64,000 bases of DNA from Epiperipatus broadwayi (GCA_028023455.1 JAQFVV010012531.1:744001-808000), one strand, 5' to 3'. Shown: positions 12,046-27,000, numbered from the stretch's first letter. Numbers and translations: made by a program. Notes: a model not told the origin generated them from the sequence alone.

Positions 12046-15000
12046 GTAAGTATGTGTAGATTATTTAGCTTTCATTTAAATGTAATTTAAGTATATGTCA
12101 GTAATTTTGGTCTTTTTATTTGCAGAATTTCTGAGAAGTAACAATTAGCACAAAAAGAAAGATGCTATTATAAAAAAATTAAAATATTTAAAGTGAAAAG
12201 TTTGATGAATGTCTCAAAATTCCAGATTAAAAATCCCTGGATAATTAGATAATTTCAACCCAGAATTGAATTTTATAAAATATATACACAATGTGTTAAG
12301 TTTTTTACTCAGAGTTAAAAAAGTAATGGGATATTAAAGACTAAGTAATAAATGGTCATCATCGATAATAATTTGCTTTTGCTGTCCATTCCTTATATCC
12401 CTCCACCATATAGATGGTTTCCATTTGCACGAATAGTCCATTCTGCAATCTTTTGTATAAATTGGATATTTTTCAGAATGTAACTTTTTTTTCATGTGCT
12501 TATTTATAGTTAGCCATGTTTTTTAACAAATGAGAATAAACATTGCTAAATGTCTTAAGGAAGAAATGTTCACATAATGAAAAACAAGGCTTGTTGATTT
12601 GCACATTTTTTAAATGTTTTACTCTTTGTAGACATTGAAATGTTTTATTTGAGTACAAATATATATATATTTTGAGAGCCATGGGGAAGTTATTAGGAGT
12701 TTTATTGTGATATTTAAAATTTAATTAATGACAATAATTCATACTTTATTCATCATATGTTCTATGGACTTCATTATTAATTGTTATTGGTTTTAATTGA
12801 AAAGTAGAAATGAAACCAGAATCAGTAATAAAAAATGTATTATTGAAAAGTTCTTTTTCTTTTAGTGCAAATGTGATTGGTATTTTTATTGATTAAATTG
12901 TCAATAAAAAAAATTATTAAATATTAAGATTTAGGAAGTTATAAACCTATTAACTTGATCTTTCTCTGTAAGTTTTGTACTAAACTTTTATAAACTAAAA
13001 TAATAAAGGAAAAATTGAATTTTGCACTGAGACAGGTAAAATTTAGAAGTGGAATTTGTTGTATGAATCGTTTAGCTAATGAAATAATAATAAGATAATA
13101 TATTTTGATTTCATTCTTCAGAAAACAGTTTTAATCTGTATATTTGTTATATATAATTATTCTTTTTGTTTGTTTTTTTTAAAAATAATTGGAATTGAAA
13201 AGCTAATCTTAAAATTAAGAAAATTTGTAATTATGTCCTTTTATAAATAAAATTACATTAAATTAATGGAAAATTCAAAATAGAAGAAAGTAATATGACA
13301 GGGTAACATATATTCTCCAAATGTTTTTATTATTTTTGATAATAATAAAAAAAAATGGCAAATAAAAAAAAAAATCAAGTGATTTAGTAGCTCAAAAAAA
13401 ATCATGTGATGTTTGGACACTAGAGGTGATAGATGAAGCTTCGATCCAAAGAACCTTTATCTCTTTAGTCTATTATTCTATCACTGCATTAAAACACACA
13501 GGTCGTCAAATGAAATGGAGTCATATAGTAGGATATTAATTATCCAATGTCAATTATTTAATCCAATTTTTAGAACTATTATCCCACTGACCTTCCAAAA
13601 AAATATTACAGTATTGATTCTTAGTATTTTAGTTGCTGTGCTGAAATAATAATCTTGTAGCATTCATTTTTAAATATTTATTTGAAGAAATTTGCAGCAC
13701 AATGTTGATTTTATAATAATTTATTTTATGAAAAATAATTATTATTGTTTAAAAAAATTATTCAAGTATTTTAGGAAGTTTGACAAATATGTATTTAAAT
13801 CTGGATTGTAATTATTAATAAGTTTGAACCTAAAACATAATTTTTTTTTTGTATGAAGGTAAAGTTTTTTTTTTCAATTTATAGCTTTAATGTTGAGCAG
13901 TCTTATATTAGTTGAAATGACATAAAATGCATATTTGAATTTATATAAATCTTTATGGCTTTTATCAGCATAGATATTTTGTTTGATAGATCTTGTCATT
14001 TGAAAAGGTTTAAATTATCTGGCATTTTTTTCTGAACTTGGAAAAAAATGTTCAGTTGTGAGGAATAGCTAAAAATTATTAAAGAAATCCAAAAATACTG
14101 CAGTCAGTTTGATGATGGTTGATAGGCTATTAATTATTATAAATCATTTAATTATTTCTAGTTGGATATTGAATTCTATTAGGCTAACAATTCAAATCAT
14201 GCAACTTTATGATGTCAAGGGTTCATTAAAATTTTGTTATGATATCAGTTTCAAACAGATAGTAAAATAAATTGTGTTAAATAGGTAGAAGTAACAAAAC
14301 TACTTTATAGTGCTATATTATCAAGTTATTCAGCATGGTTTTAGGTAGAGAATTTAACATGCTTACATTCTGGTTATACTATTTTGATCAGAAAAGTTCT
14401 AAAATTAAAACTCAAGTCTTGAAAAAGAAATTTTGAATTGTTGACTTCTTCAAGTATAGAGGTGCTCTTCCATACATATGTAATTTTTTCAATATTTTGA
14501 AACTTTCTTTGGCTTGAAGTATTTGTTTCATGAAAATATGCTAAATTTTAATTCACACTCAGCTAACTGATATAACTGTTGCTTAAATAGCTACTTAGAC
14601 AAGTATAGGTGAATTCAAAATTTCAGGATGAAATTTAAACCATTATTTTGAATAGCACAAGAATAAAACAAATGGATGGAGGATAGCTAGAAAACAAACA
14701 ATATTTTTTTTTTACTGAGGAAGGTTAATGATCAGAAACTCATTTAAAGGTTTGTTTGTATCTATTATTGCATCAATTTAAATATCTTGATAACTTTTTA
14801 GATAAAATGATAGATTTTTATATTGACATACAACATAGACTTTAATGTGGCTTTGATATGTGTTTAACATATTAAAAGGTATGTTTCATCGTAGTGATGT
14901 AACGACTACAACTAATTTAATTATTAATAGAACTGTTATCTTACTCAATCATGTTGTATTGAGGTAAGACGTGCGCCTCCCTCTCTCTTCAATAATATAA

Positions 15001-18000
15001 AGACACTGGAAAATTTATAATGGTAATGCTATTTAAGATTCTAAAAATATATTTATAATATAATAAAACTAATCTCTGTTCATTAATTTGGGATTGGGAA
15101 TTCAAAGGTGAATGAATAGCATATTGTGATGGCGAACTTGAATATAGCTTTTGGAGAAAAGATAGATCCCATTTATATTATAAAGACCTCAAAAACCTTC
15201 TAAAGAAATGTAATGTTAATTGGTTTAATTGGGGAAATATTGCTGAGCATAGAATACAGTGGAATCTTTATTATGCAAAATGATTAAATCTCAAAAAATA
15301 AAGCTTATTCAAGAAAAGTAAAAAAAAAAATGTATGTCGAGATATTGGTGTTTTATGGATTGGTTTATATAGTCATCATAGAATTAATCTTTTACTATTT
15401 ATTTTTTTTGTCAATTTATATATATATATTGAACCGGGTCTGTTTGAATAAACCTTCTTGCTGGGTTTAAATACTTTTAAATATAACATTTTAATATCTT
15501 TTGGAATATAAACTTTAATAAGTTTTAACATTTACTTTAATATTTCTAAATCTTATGGGAATGGACTGATCCTTCAAGCAGAGGAGTAGAATACTATTGA
15601 TAGATTAATCATCAACGGTACCTATGGCCAGATCGAGGCTATGCAAATCACAGTCTACGATCACATTTTCAGGCCATAGCACTCCTTGACTGCTAGATCA
15701 ACACTACATTCAGAGCACTTTTATTTGTTTTGAGTATACTATCCAGACGCTATCCGCCCATATAAGTTATATAAGTCGGCTTGCTCTAGCACTTTAAATA
15801 TCTCAAGCTAGCTCATACTCTGTATTAGGGGTCCTGCACATTTATTTAGCACATAAAAATAATTATACTCTTAAAATTAATGGATGATACAGTGACAAGA
15901 GAGAGAGAGAGAATAAACCAAATAATAGTTAAGCAAACAATATTTATTCATGCACACATATTTAATATAACATAATATCACAGAATAAATTTTACATAAG
16001 AAACTATAAATGATTATTTTCAGGCTAAAATTATGATAGTCCTTCATTAAAGTTCATTTCATTTAAAATAAAATGTCTATAGACCATTATTTAAAAGTAT
16101 ATTTACCCAGGTTTTCATTTGTGTATATTTTTCATTGGTTTTGATTCCAACCGGTTGGTTTTTTGGTTCTCCATTGATGACTTCATGATTTTCCTTCCAG
16201 ATTTTTGTCGAACAATGGGAGAGAGAATGTGGCAGGGTCTGTTTACCATCTAGGCATTTGTTCCAGGTGAGGACAGTTGATTTTTTTTGCTGAGGACTAG
16301 AGACATAAAACCCAGTTGAACATTCTAATGCTGCCTAGCAACTTATGTTGCAAACGGTGTGGCTTTTGCATCTTTAGAAAAAATCCAGATGTATCTGATT
16401 ATATTGCAAGAATCCAAATTGAATAATAATAGCAGCTGCAACTTTTTATATTCTTCCTCTCTCATTGTTTTAATTCCTTATTATTTTTAATTTTGATTGT
16501 AACTTGAATCTGTTTTTAATTACCTTTTACATTGTATGTTGTCTAATCTTTCTTAGATTAATCTAGTATCATTTTTATGAGATAGTTTACATGTTTTTTT
16601 AAATTAATTCACTTATCAGTTTTACCTCGTTTTTTATCAGTCAGTAATCCTTTAAACAAGTTAGATTTTCAAAAGTTTTCTTTTACAAAGTAATTTTTAT
16701 TCTGATTTTTCATTTTTTCTTATTTTTATATGTTTTATTTTTTTTAATGTATAAAAAGGAGAGAATGAGATTTAAATTTTTTTATTTTAAATTTTTTCCC
16801 CACCCACTCTCAATACTAAAACTGTTATATTTTAAAAGAGAAAATATGACACAATCTTTTGCTTTTGCAAAAGTATGTTTTTTAAAACAAAAAAAAAAAA
16901 AACTACTCTAAAATATTACATTTTTTCTCTTATTTTTTTTCTATTAATAATTTAATTATTTATTTTTAAATTATAAATATGTAACACTAGTATATATGTT
17001 TGCTTCGTAACATATATCTTACTAGCATTACAATATATATTTAAGTTAGAAGGGCCATACGCATTTATTAACAAATGACTTATTGATGATAATTATGAAT
17101 CTGGGATTGATTGCTCATATTGCATTGATAGCTTACAAATATTAATGCAAGATTATCCAATAATGAATAATATTTTTGTAATGTAATTTTCATTATACCA
17201 GTCTCACACAAAGGTAGAGAATTGGTTCTATCTGCTTTTAACATCTTATGGAGAGATGTAATCATAAACATATGACCAAAGACATGTGAAAAAGACCTAT
17301 TATCTCCAAGATGCACATTTCATGCTGAACCAACACTCATCAGTTGACCCAGACCACAATCTCTTACATATATCTTTATCATTGTTCAGTATATATATAT
17401 GTAGATAACAAATTACAAGGGTTTAATTGATAAGTGTCAAATGTGCTGCCCTAACAGCTTTAACACAAACCACTTAATGATAGTATATTAATAATTTTTG
17501 TAATCATTCATTAGACCAGAGATTATCCAATAATGAATAATATTTTTGTAATGTAAATTTTCACTATATCAGTCTCATGCAAAAATATTTTTTATTATTG
17601 GATAATCTCTAGTTTAAATGAATGACTATTAAAAATTATTAATATGCTTTCATTAATGAAGTATCTTAGAAAAAAATATATATGCACCTATAATTTTTGC
17701 TTGTCTTGCAATATGAAAATGCTATTTTTGTTATCATTATTGTTTATATCCTGTTATAAACAATGATAATTATTTTCTAAAATCATAGAAATGAGTGTGT
17801 AAAAAAATTAATCTATCTTCTGAGTTAATAGAAAAGCTGATCTTTTTAATAGTTTTTTTTTTATATTTTCTATTAGACACTTTGTCTTCTGGTGAAAGAA
17901 TGTGTAAAAAGATTGAAAGTGAATGCAATGGAAATAAATTTGAATACTTCCACAATATTTTTCAATAGTATTGTTTAATTTTATTATTTAGTAGTTTAAT

Positions 18001-21000
18001 ACAGCACTTTTCTCCAAGCAGAGCTGCAGTATTCATTGTAGAATATGCTAATGGTATGGAAGCTATCTATAAAGTATTTATTTCATGCCACCGAGTAGTG
18101 CATGTTAGTTTTCTAAAAATATTGTTTTTAGAAATTATTTTAAATTTAACTTCTGAAGATGGGGAGAATAAGTTAGGCCACAGTCAGTTATATCGAAGTA
18201 TCATAGGGTAGGATTATGTTTTAGTCTACCATTATAGACATTTATTTTCAGATTAAAGATGTTTCCTTATTTTTTAGATGAAAAATTATGCATATTAGAA
18301 AATCTTTTAGTAAAAAAAAAACATTTTTTTCAAACAGAATCATGCTAAGGTTAAATTAACAGTGGTAGCATCAGACTTTTAATTTTCAAGTCCTATTTTA
18401 ATGGCAGTATAAGCAGTTTGAAAGGAACACAATAATAATGATACTGGATGATACTTTTTTGGATTTATTTGGTTTTAAGATGGCTACAGATTTGCTTTTA
18501 TGCCAAATTTTTGGAATAATTTTTATAATAAATAAATTGCTGAATAATCTCGCAATTATGCTTTGATTTTATAGTTTAATTTATTGGCTGATATTTTGTT
18601 TTTTCATTTTACATTTTATTGATTTATAGATAGCCTCTTTCTGTTTAATGACTATATATTGCCTACTGTTTTTTTTTATATTAGGGACACAGCAGGCCAA
18701 GAAAGGTTTAGAACAATTACAACGGCCTATTATAGAGGGGCTATGGTAAGTTGCCATATCTAAAGTTAAAATTATTTATATTTGTATAATATATGTATAT
18801 ACTAAGTGAATCAGTAAACATATAAAATAATCATAGTTATAACTACATTACAAATGAAAATCCACTTATGTCTGCTTATCAAAGATTTTATATGAACACA
18901 GATTATATCATAGTTTTATAAGGGCAAACATTGAATTTACATAATTACCTAAATATTATTGGTAATCTACATTCACGTAAGACCTTGGACATGCACGCAA
19001 AAATGGATTCATTTTTCATATGTAACATAGCTTATTTTGATACTAGAATATGTTATATAGCATTTTTGGAAATTTATTGTTTCATTTATTACATCAAGAG
19101 TTACATATTAATATTTATTTATGCAGTATAAAGAATCACTTATTTAAAATATAGATTATTTTGAATGTTACTTAAATTGAAATTAAAATATTTTCTATAT
19201 TTAGATTGATTATATAATATTAAATATTTTAGATATTTATTTTTTTTGCATTAAAAGTATTTCACATATTAAAGCATACATGATTGCATAAAATATTTTT
19301 AGATTTCTGCTCTTTCATCAAATTAATAATATTTTATTAAATTGTTAATCAGATTATCTATAGTGCTGCATTCTCATTTTTTAAATTATATTCACAGTTT
19401 GCCGAAAATATTAGACATATATTTATATTGAAACTATATGTATATATATATTTATAACTTATAGAAATTATGGTTACTAAAACAATATTTTTTCCAAAAT
19501 ATAATTTGTTAGTCTTAGTTTATTTATATATATTAAACAATAAATTAATTGATGAAAAGCTTTATAGAAAAAGTATTAGAAAAATATAGTTCAAATGATT
19601 TAGTAAAACCATTAAATTGGCTGAATTTAAACAATTTATTGTTTAGTATATTTATTCATTATAAAATCAGCATAATGGAAAATTTTTATTTGAAACTATA
19701 ACATAATTTATTATTGAAAGAAAAAATAAACATTGAATAAATTAAAATCTCATGAGATATATGTAGATGGCGTTTGTTAATTTGATTTTAATTATTTATT
19801 GTATTATTTAATATATGTTGATGAATAAATCAAACTTCTTTTTAAAACTTATTTTTATATGACTATAATAAAAAATACATCCAACATTTCGACTATTTTA
19901 TATAGTCTTTTTCAAGAAACACTAAAAAATAAAAAATAAAATCCAAATGTATAATAATAAATATCATATTTCAAACAAATGCAAAAATATTAAAAAAATA
20001 CTAAAAATTCTCTTTATCTTAACACCTTTTTCTATTACAAAAAATCTCAACTTAATCATATTTTTAGATTTATATACCCATCCAAAAAAAAAAATACCTT
20101 AAAACATTTAATTAACAAACCTATTATTTTCTTTTTTCTTTTCTATTAATATCCTATTTAATTCAGGTTTAATTTCACTAATGTAAATTCCTTCCTTTAT
20201 CATTCTTTCTAGGTATCATTTTATACATTCTAAAGGTTTTATTTCAAAATCTTTATATTTAAATTTATTTATATGATTGTAAATAATAGAATTTTTATCA
20301 CGTAAATTCTGTTTTAATCTAGTTTCCAATTTATTCTTTGTAGCTCCAACATATGACATCTCTATATTCTTTCTAAACCAATTCAAACATTTTATTATGT
20401 AAACTGAATTCATAATCTCTAAATTATTACATTTCCTATTATTATTAATTAAAAAATTTAAACTTTTCTTTTATAAACTGGATAAATGAAAACATTAATC
20501 ATTTTAAATAATTTTCTAACTTTACCAAACAATCTTTGATATATTGAAACCAATATAAATTACTTTTTTTCATTCTTATTCTATTCTTTATTTTATCAAT
20601 ATTTTTATTAGAAAATAAATGTTTAATAATATCTCTAGGATAATCATTTATAACACTCGTGCTTTAAATGTTTAATAATATCTCTAGGATAATCATTTAT
20701 AACACTCGTGCTTTATCATATTAATCTCACCATTAAACAAATTATTATTTGAACATAATTTAATTGCTCTAAAAATTCTGTTATTAATGATATTTATTTT
20801 ACTATGATAATGATAAGCAATTATTTAATAATGCAAAAAATGTTTTTTTTTCTATATACAGAAGTTTCTATAATAACTTTACTATTATTACCAATTTTTT
20901 AAAAAAATCTTAACATCCATATATTCAGTAACATTAATATTTTCTTTTTCCATGGGTAATAGTCTAAGTGGTTTTTTGGCAGGAGTACATATGTATAATT

Positions 21001-24000
21001 TTGAAGAACAATATTATGTTAATAGTAAAAATAAACCAATTTTTTATGTTAGGTATGTTGATGATTACTTTATGGTTTTTCATGGTAATAAAAGAAAGGC
21101 AGATGATTTTTTGAAATATATTAATAGTAAAGCAGAAAAAATTAAATTTACTATCGAAAAAGGAAATATTAATGTTATTGAATATATGGATGTTAAGATT
21201 TTTAAAAAAATTGGTAATAATAGTGTTATATTCGTTTGTTGAGAAATAAATAGCGAAGTTTCAAGGAACAATTTACTCCAGAAGTTTTCTCTTATTTTAT
21301 TTGAAAATAAAAACAACTAATGTAAAGTCAAAAAATTATAATGGAAATAATTATAATTCCAAACAAAACTGCAGAGATTTATTTTTATTAAAGATAAAAA
21401 TAACTAATTAAAGATAATAGAAATAATTATAATTCCAAACAAAGCTGCTGAGATTAAAAGTTAAGAACAATCAAAAATGGGGTTTTTGGAAACATGCGAT
21501 AAAGAATGTGAAGAGATGTAGCGGATAAGACTAAAACAAAAAAGCCAGAGGGATATAAAAACTGTGAGTGGAAAAACATTGCGCACTTGTTACAGTTTTG
21601 TTTACCAAAAGAAGTTGGATACATGTATCAAACTGTTAGAGCTATTTGCGTTACAACTGTTTAATAATTGGTGTTCAAACGTGTAGCCAAGTTCCATATA
21701 TTTATCTAAATTTCTTGTCCTCGTTTAGTGTTTATATATCGGATTGTATGTTCTTTTCTACCTTTCTGAAAAAGTTAGGGGTGAAGACATTACAAATAGT
21801 AATGTTATTATAGAAACTTCTGTATATAGAAAAAAAACATTTTTTGGATTATTAAATAATTGGTTATCAGATATTGATAATTATAGTAAAATAAATATTA
21901 TTAATAATAAAATTTTTAGAACAATTAAATTATGTTTAAATAATAATTTGTTTAAGGGTGAGATTAATATGATAAAGCACTAGTGTTTTATAAGTGATTA
22001 TCCTAGAGATATTATTAAACATTTATTTTCTAATAAAAATATTGATAAAATAAAAATAGAATAAGAATAAGACTGAATAAGAATGAAAAAAAGGTAATTT
22101 ATATTGGTTTCAATATGTTCAAAGATTTGTTTGTTAAAGTTAGAAAATTATTTAAAATGATTGGTAATAGTATTCATCTGATGACACTTCTTTTCACCCA
22201 ATTCACATCAATATACCGATTCATGGACCGTCTGTTTGTTTACATAATATTACGGTTAAAGATTTTTTTTTTCAACTGGTTTTTATTATTTTTTCATCGG
22301 CGAGGGTAAACCACCAAAGTTTTTTTTTATTACATAATATTACAGTAAAAGTTGTTTTTTTTTCAACCGGTTTTTTTCCGTCGGCGATTGTAAACCACCA
22401 AAGTTTTTTTTTATTCCACCCGGGTTTTTTTTTGTTTTTAATAAACAAATACTTTGTTTTTAGATGGTCTAGGGATGTTGGTTTGTTTGTAAATTAATGA
22501 CTAACTGTCCATAGGTTTCTTTACATAATATTACCTATGGTAAACCAAATTTTTTTTCCACACGGTTTTTTTTTTGGGGTTTGCTTTTAAATTATCGATT
22601 AACGCTCCATCGGTTTGTTTACACAAAAATACAGTAACAAACACTTTGTTGTTTTTAGATGGTGAAGGGGGGTTGGTTATTTGCTTTTAACTTATCATCT
22701 TTTTTTTTTTTTGGTTGATGTTTTGATTTACTGAAAGACTTCAACAATTCGAATCTTTTGAATAAACCAGCACTTGGTTTTTTAGAGGGTGGATGGGAGA
22801 GGGATTGTTTGATTTTGAATTGTCATCTTTTTTTTTGTTGTTAATTTATTATGAGGATTTTTTTTTGTTTCAAATCTTTACGCTACAGAAAGCTTTATAT
22901 GATAGCAAAAAGTTCTTCCTTAATTTTTTTGGGCCTTTAATTTTAAAAAAAGACATAAACAGTTCGTTTTTAAAAAAACACTTTTTTTTTAAGCCGAGGT
23001 AGTTGGGATGGCAGGGAAGATTTGTTTTGATTTTTAATTATCAACTTCTTCTTTGGATTTTTTTTTTTAACATTTTATTATGTTACTGCACAGTTCTTTA
23101 TTATTATTATTATCATCATCATCATCATTATTATTATTATTTTTGATGGGGTCTTTTGAATAAACTCTTAAACACTTCTTTTTTTTTGGTATAATAAAAT
23201 ATTACCTACTTTAACTGTTAATGAAACTTATCAAATATTACCTATCTACTTTATAATCATGTGAACAACAAAAACAATAACAAGTTTCCCCATAAAATAA
23301 TTTATTGAATTAAAAAGAAATGAAACTTTGGACAAGTTGTGAAGCAAAACAAGTAAAAAAAAAACAAAACCATCATTTACGGGGGCATAAAAAACAGCAG
23401 CCAAAAGTAATACGCAAATAAAATAACAGGGAAGCCTCAAAGCTGTTAGTAACGGGATTTTGGAGCCTTCGAACCAACAACTTCCCTTAAGCAGACCTAT
23501 ATAGGTACGCTTGCAGGAGTTTCTGTTTCTGGGAACACGCAATATTGTGCATCCACTTCTGTGTCCAGCCGGCAATTTACTCAGCTTCAACCAAATTCGG
23601 ACAACTTGCTGACATTTGACAGTTCTCGCACGGATTCATGCGTAAATGGGCATTTGCATGCGAAATCGGAAAAAACTCTCCTGAAAAGAACCTTTTCAAG
23701 TTGTGTGCAGTTCAAAAGCATAGGGAAGTGTGTGTGATGACATGACAATTCTTAATATGGAATACTAATTCCACTATGCTTTCGAAAAAATTTCCAACAA
23801 TGAATTTTTGCAGAGTTTCATCTTTTTCAAGTAAGGCCACCATAAAATCAGACCATAGCGAGAGTTCAAGAGCACTCACTTGATGAATACTGTTGCAGTG
23901 CAATGGGCATGGTATTTCAGTGCATAATCGTAGAATATATCCCCCTCAGGTGACCTGTTACGGCTCAAAAAACACCTTATACTGTCAGCCGTAAGTTAAC

Positions 24001-27000
24001 GCCGCAATATTGATGTGCGTTTTGTGAAAAACAGTGCCATCAGACAGTAGGGTTCAGTTTTCATACTATTACCAAATGATTAATAAGAAATATAATGTTT
24101 TCATTTATCCAGTTTATAAAAAGAAAAAAAGTTTAAATTTGTTAATTAATAATAACAGGGAATGTAATAATTTAGAAATTATGAATTCAGTTTGCATAAT
24201 AAAATGTTTGAATTGTTTTAGAAAGAATATAGAAATTTCATATGTTGGGACTACAAAGAATAAATTGGAAACTAGATTAAAACAGCATTTTAATGACAAA
24301 AATTCTCCTATTTACAATCATATGAATAAATTTAAAGATTTTGAAATAAAACCTTTAGGATGTATAAAGTCATATCACGAAAGAATGATAAAGGAAGGAA
24401 TTTACATTAGTGAAATTAAACTTGAATTAAACAGGATGTTAATAGAAAAGAATGTAATAGGTTTGTTAATTAAATATTTTAAGGTTTTTTTTTTTTTGGA
24501 TGGGTATATAAATGAATTGTTTGTAATAGAAAAAGATGTTGAGGTAAAATGAATTTTTAAAATTTTTGCATTTGTTTGGAATATGTGATATTTATTATTA
24601 TATATTTGTATTTTTATTTTTTAGTATTCCTTGAAAAAGACTATAAAATAGTTGAAACGTTGGATGTATTTTATCTTTTTTATTATAGTCATATAAAAAC
24701 AAGTTTTAAAAAGAAGTTTGATGTATTCATTGACATATATGGAAAATTATGAACTATTTTGAAAAGAAAAAAATGTGTTGATGATATTTTAAATTCATGT
24801 ATTATTTAAATAAATTTATTTAGGTAAAATAAAAACTTCTGTAAAAGTAAATTTATTTCTGGTTAGTATTATAAAAAAAAAGGAGTGGGAAATTTATTGC
24901 TTTTCATAATTATGGTTAAAGATAAAATTCTGATATTTTTTATTATTATGTATTTGGGAAACATCAAAGTGTTAGAACAATTTTGAAAATTTAATCAAAT
25001 ATTTGATTTTATCTTGTATTTTATTAAGATTAAGGAGGGGAGGCATATATATATATTTGTTTTGTTTTTTTTTACCTTTGAACTTTATTAAAACAATATT
25101 AGAAACAAAAAATACAAATGATGTTATTTTTGTTATTAAAATGTATAAATAATAAAAATATATATTATTTGACTATTACTTCATTATTGACTTTTGACTT
25201 TTTGTATTCAGAAATTTTGTGAATTTATAAAGTCATTAAATATATATCAGTAATATGATAAAAAGGAGAGAAAAAAGATTAATAATTAAACATAATATTA
25301 GCATAATTTAAATGTAATTTATTAGTGAATATTGTTTAAAAAAAATTAAATGAAATAAATATATTGCTTGTATTTTCTTGTTTACAAAGAAATTTAGGAA
25401 GTGCTTCATTCTTATATAATACTTCACAAATTATGATCTGACATTAAAATGTCCAGATAGTAAACAATAAAAATATTCCTTTATTTATTGCTTAAAAATA
25501 TTAATAACCAAAGAAAAGTTAAATTTAAACAGTATTAATTGAAAAAAATTATAAACACAATTTATTACTGAATTTCATTTTAAAAAATTTAAAGAAAATT
25601 GAATTTAATACATTAATATAATTTGTTAGTGAATATTGTTTTAATTTTAAAAAATTAATTAAACAAAAAAAAAGTAAATTAAGACCCATTATTTATATTT
25701 ATTTGATTATTAATAAATTGTGCACTGCATATGTGTCAAAAAATCTGTTATTAAAGTTGCAACTAATTTGTATGCTATAAATAGTTAAATAAAAAATAGT
25801 CATAGATCACATGACCCCATTCTCTTAAGCTTGTAAGATATAAACAATGAGCAATTGGCAATGCTCATTGTTTAATTTGTATGCTGTTTCTCAAATTGTG
25901 ATCTGATGTAAAAGTGATTGAATAGTAGACATTTCACTGATATTTTTCTGTTGACATTTTGAGAATAAACATTTAGCATAGAAATGCAATGTTCTTGTTT
26001 TTATATTTTGAGCACAGATTTAACAGTAGGCAACTAATATGATTTTTTTTAAAATTCAACTTTTTCATAAAAGAGTAACTATATTCTGAACATGTTATTA
26101 CTACATTAAATTGCCTTCATTTTTTTTTCATTCATTTTGAAAATTAAATTTTAGTATACAATTCCATCTTTTTTTATGTTTATGAAGTACACAGTTATGA
26201 ATCAGTATGTATTTTTTACGCAACATAAGAATAAATTTTATTAATATGGCAATGCTATAACGTTCCAGTATTAGAAGCTACTGCATATTTTTTTTGTTCT
26301 CTCTTATTTGAATATGAATTTTTAACATTGAATTCCATTTTTGTTTACTTTTATATTATATATAATTGAGATTCAATGTAGCATTCCAATAAACATGTTT
26401 TGACTTGATATTGAAATAATGATATGTGCATTATAAAAATTGTAGTCTTTGTGTATATTTTCAAAATGTTTGAAAAATAAAAAAAATTTATGGGTTTCAG
26501 AATAATTGTATTTATTTGTATCCTTTATATATATATATCTGATTCCAAATATTATTGATCTCTGAATAAATTAATGATATTTTTAAAGTATCTATTTTTT
26601 ATTATTATTATTATTTTTAACTGTACATGCCATCTTCTTTAAGAACTAAATAAAAATTATTGAAAATATATGAAACAAATCATTGATTTATTTAAATATT
26701 AATAATATTATTTGACATTAGTGTGAAATAATAATCTGGTAGTAAATCTATAATATAAACTTCCAACATTTTGTATCTTTCTTTTACTCATAAGTAGAAA
26801 ATAGTTATTGTTAAATCTGGACCTTGCAAATCAAATTTACAATTATGAGTTTTCTTTAAAATGTAGTAGTTTCTCAAATTGTATATTTTTAAGTCTGAGA
26901 AAATTGTTTTACAAATTTTTAGGTGATTGATATCAAATTTGTGAGAATGAATGTAATGAATATTCGAATAGCATTAATTTATTATCTTGCTCTAAACATC

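Larger units (their letters stand above)
19814..20950 (-). mobile_element. Penelope-like element, 5'-truncated minus-strand copy
   Basis: Read on the minus strand from 20950, this copy starts within the reverse transcriptase ([17 protein letters not shown]). It continues through the thumb region and a GIY-YIG domain to the terminal sequence near 19814. It is an inverted counterpart of 21160-24710. The two copies meet head to head at about 20950/20951, without unrelated DNA between them. Stops and frameshifts break the frames. The outer terminus contains the conserved CTTGAAAAAGACTAT / ATAGTCGAAATGTT stem motif. Confidence 0.85.
22163..24073. mobile_element. DNA transposon with 8-bp target duplication, superfamily uncertain
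   Basis: The 1,911-bp element is bounded by the exact duplication AAATGATT (22155-22162 and 24074-24081). Both ends carry the perfect 11-bp terminal inverted repeat GGTAATAGTAT, followed by imperfectly matched subterminal TCTGATGACACT / TCTGATGGCACT. An 8-bp duplication fits hAT, P or Zisupton/Merlin-like elements, but the termini match none I can name. The left half consists of repeated T-rich units. The right third (about 23390-24030) is markedly GC-richer and holds reverse-strand coding scraps. It disrupts the Penelope-like element between its linker and GIY-YIG domain. Confidence 0.8.
20951..24710 (+). mobile_element. Penelope-like element, plus-strand copy split by two later insertions
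   Basis: Three segments belong together: 20951-21223 (reverse transcriptase), 21795-22162 (end of RT and linker) and 24082-24710 (GIY-YIG domain and terminus). They are interrupted by a solo LTR at 21224-21794 and a DNA transposon at 22163-24073, each bounded by a target duplication. The minus-strand copy at 19814-20950 shows the uninterrupted order. The terminal region from about 24590, including CCTTGAAAAAGACTATAAAA and GTTGAAACGTTGGATGTA, mirrors 19814-19930 in inverted orientation. Confidence 0.87.

Noticed and set aside
13420-13500. tRNA-like sequence on the minus strand with a GTGATAG/CTATCAC stem
   Set aside because: The D and anticodon arms cannot be formed convincingly and no target duplication was seen, so it is too weak to annotate.
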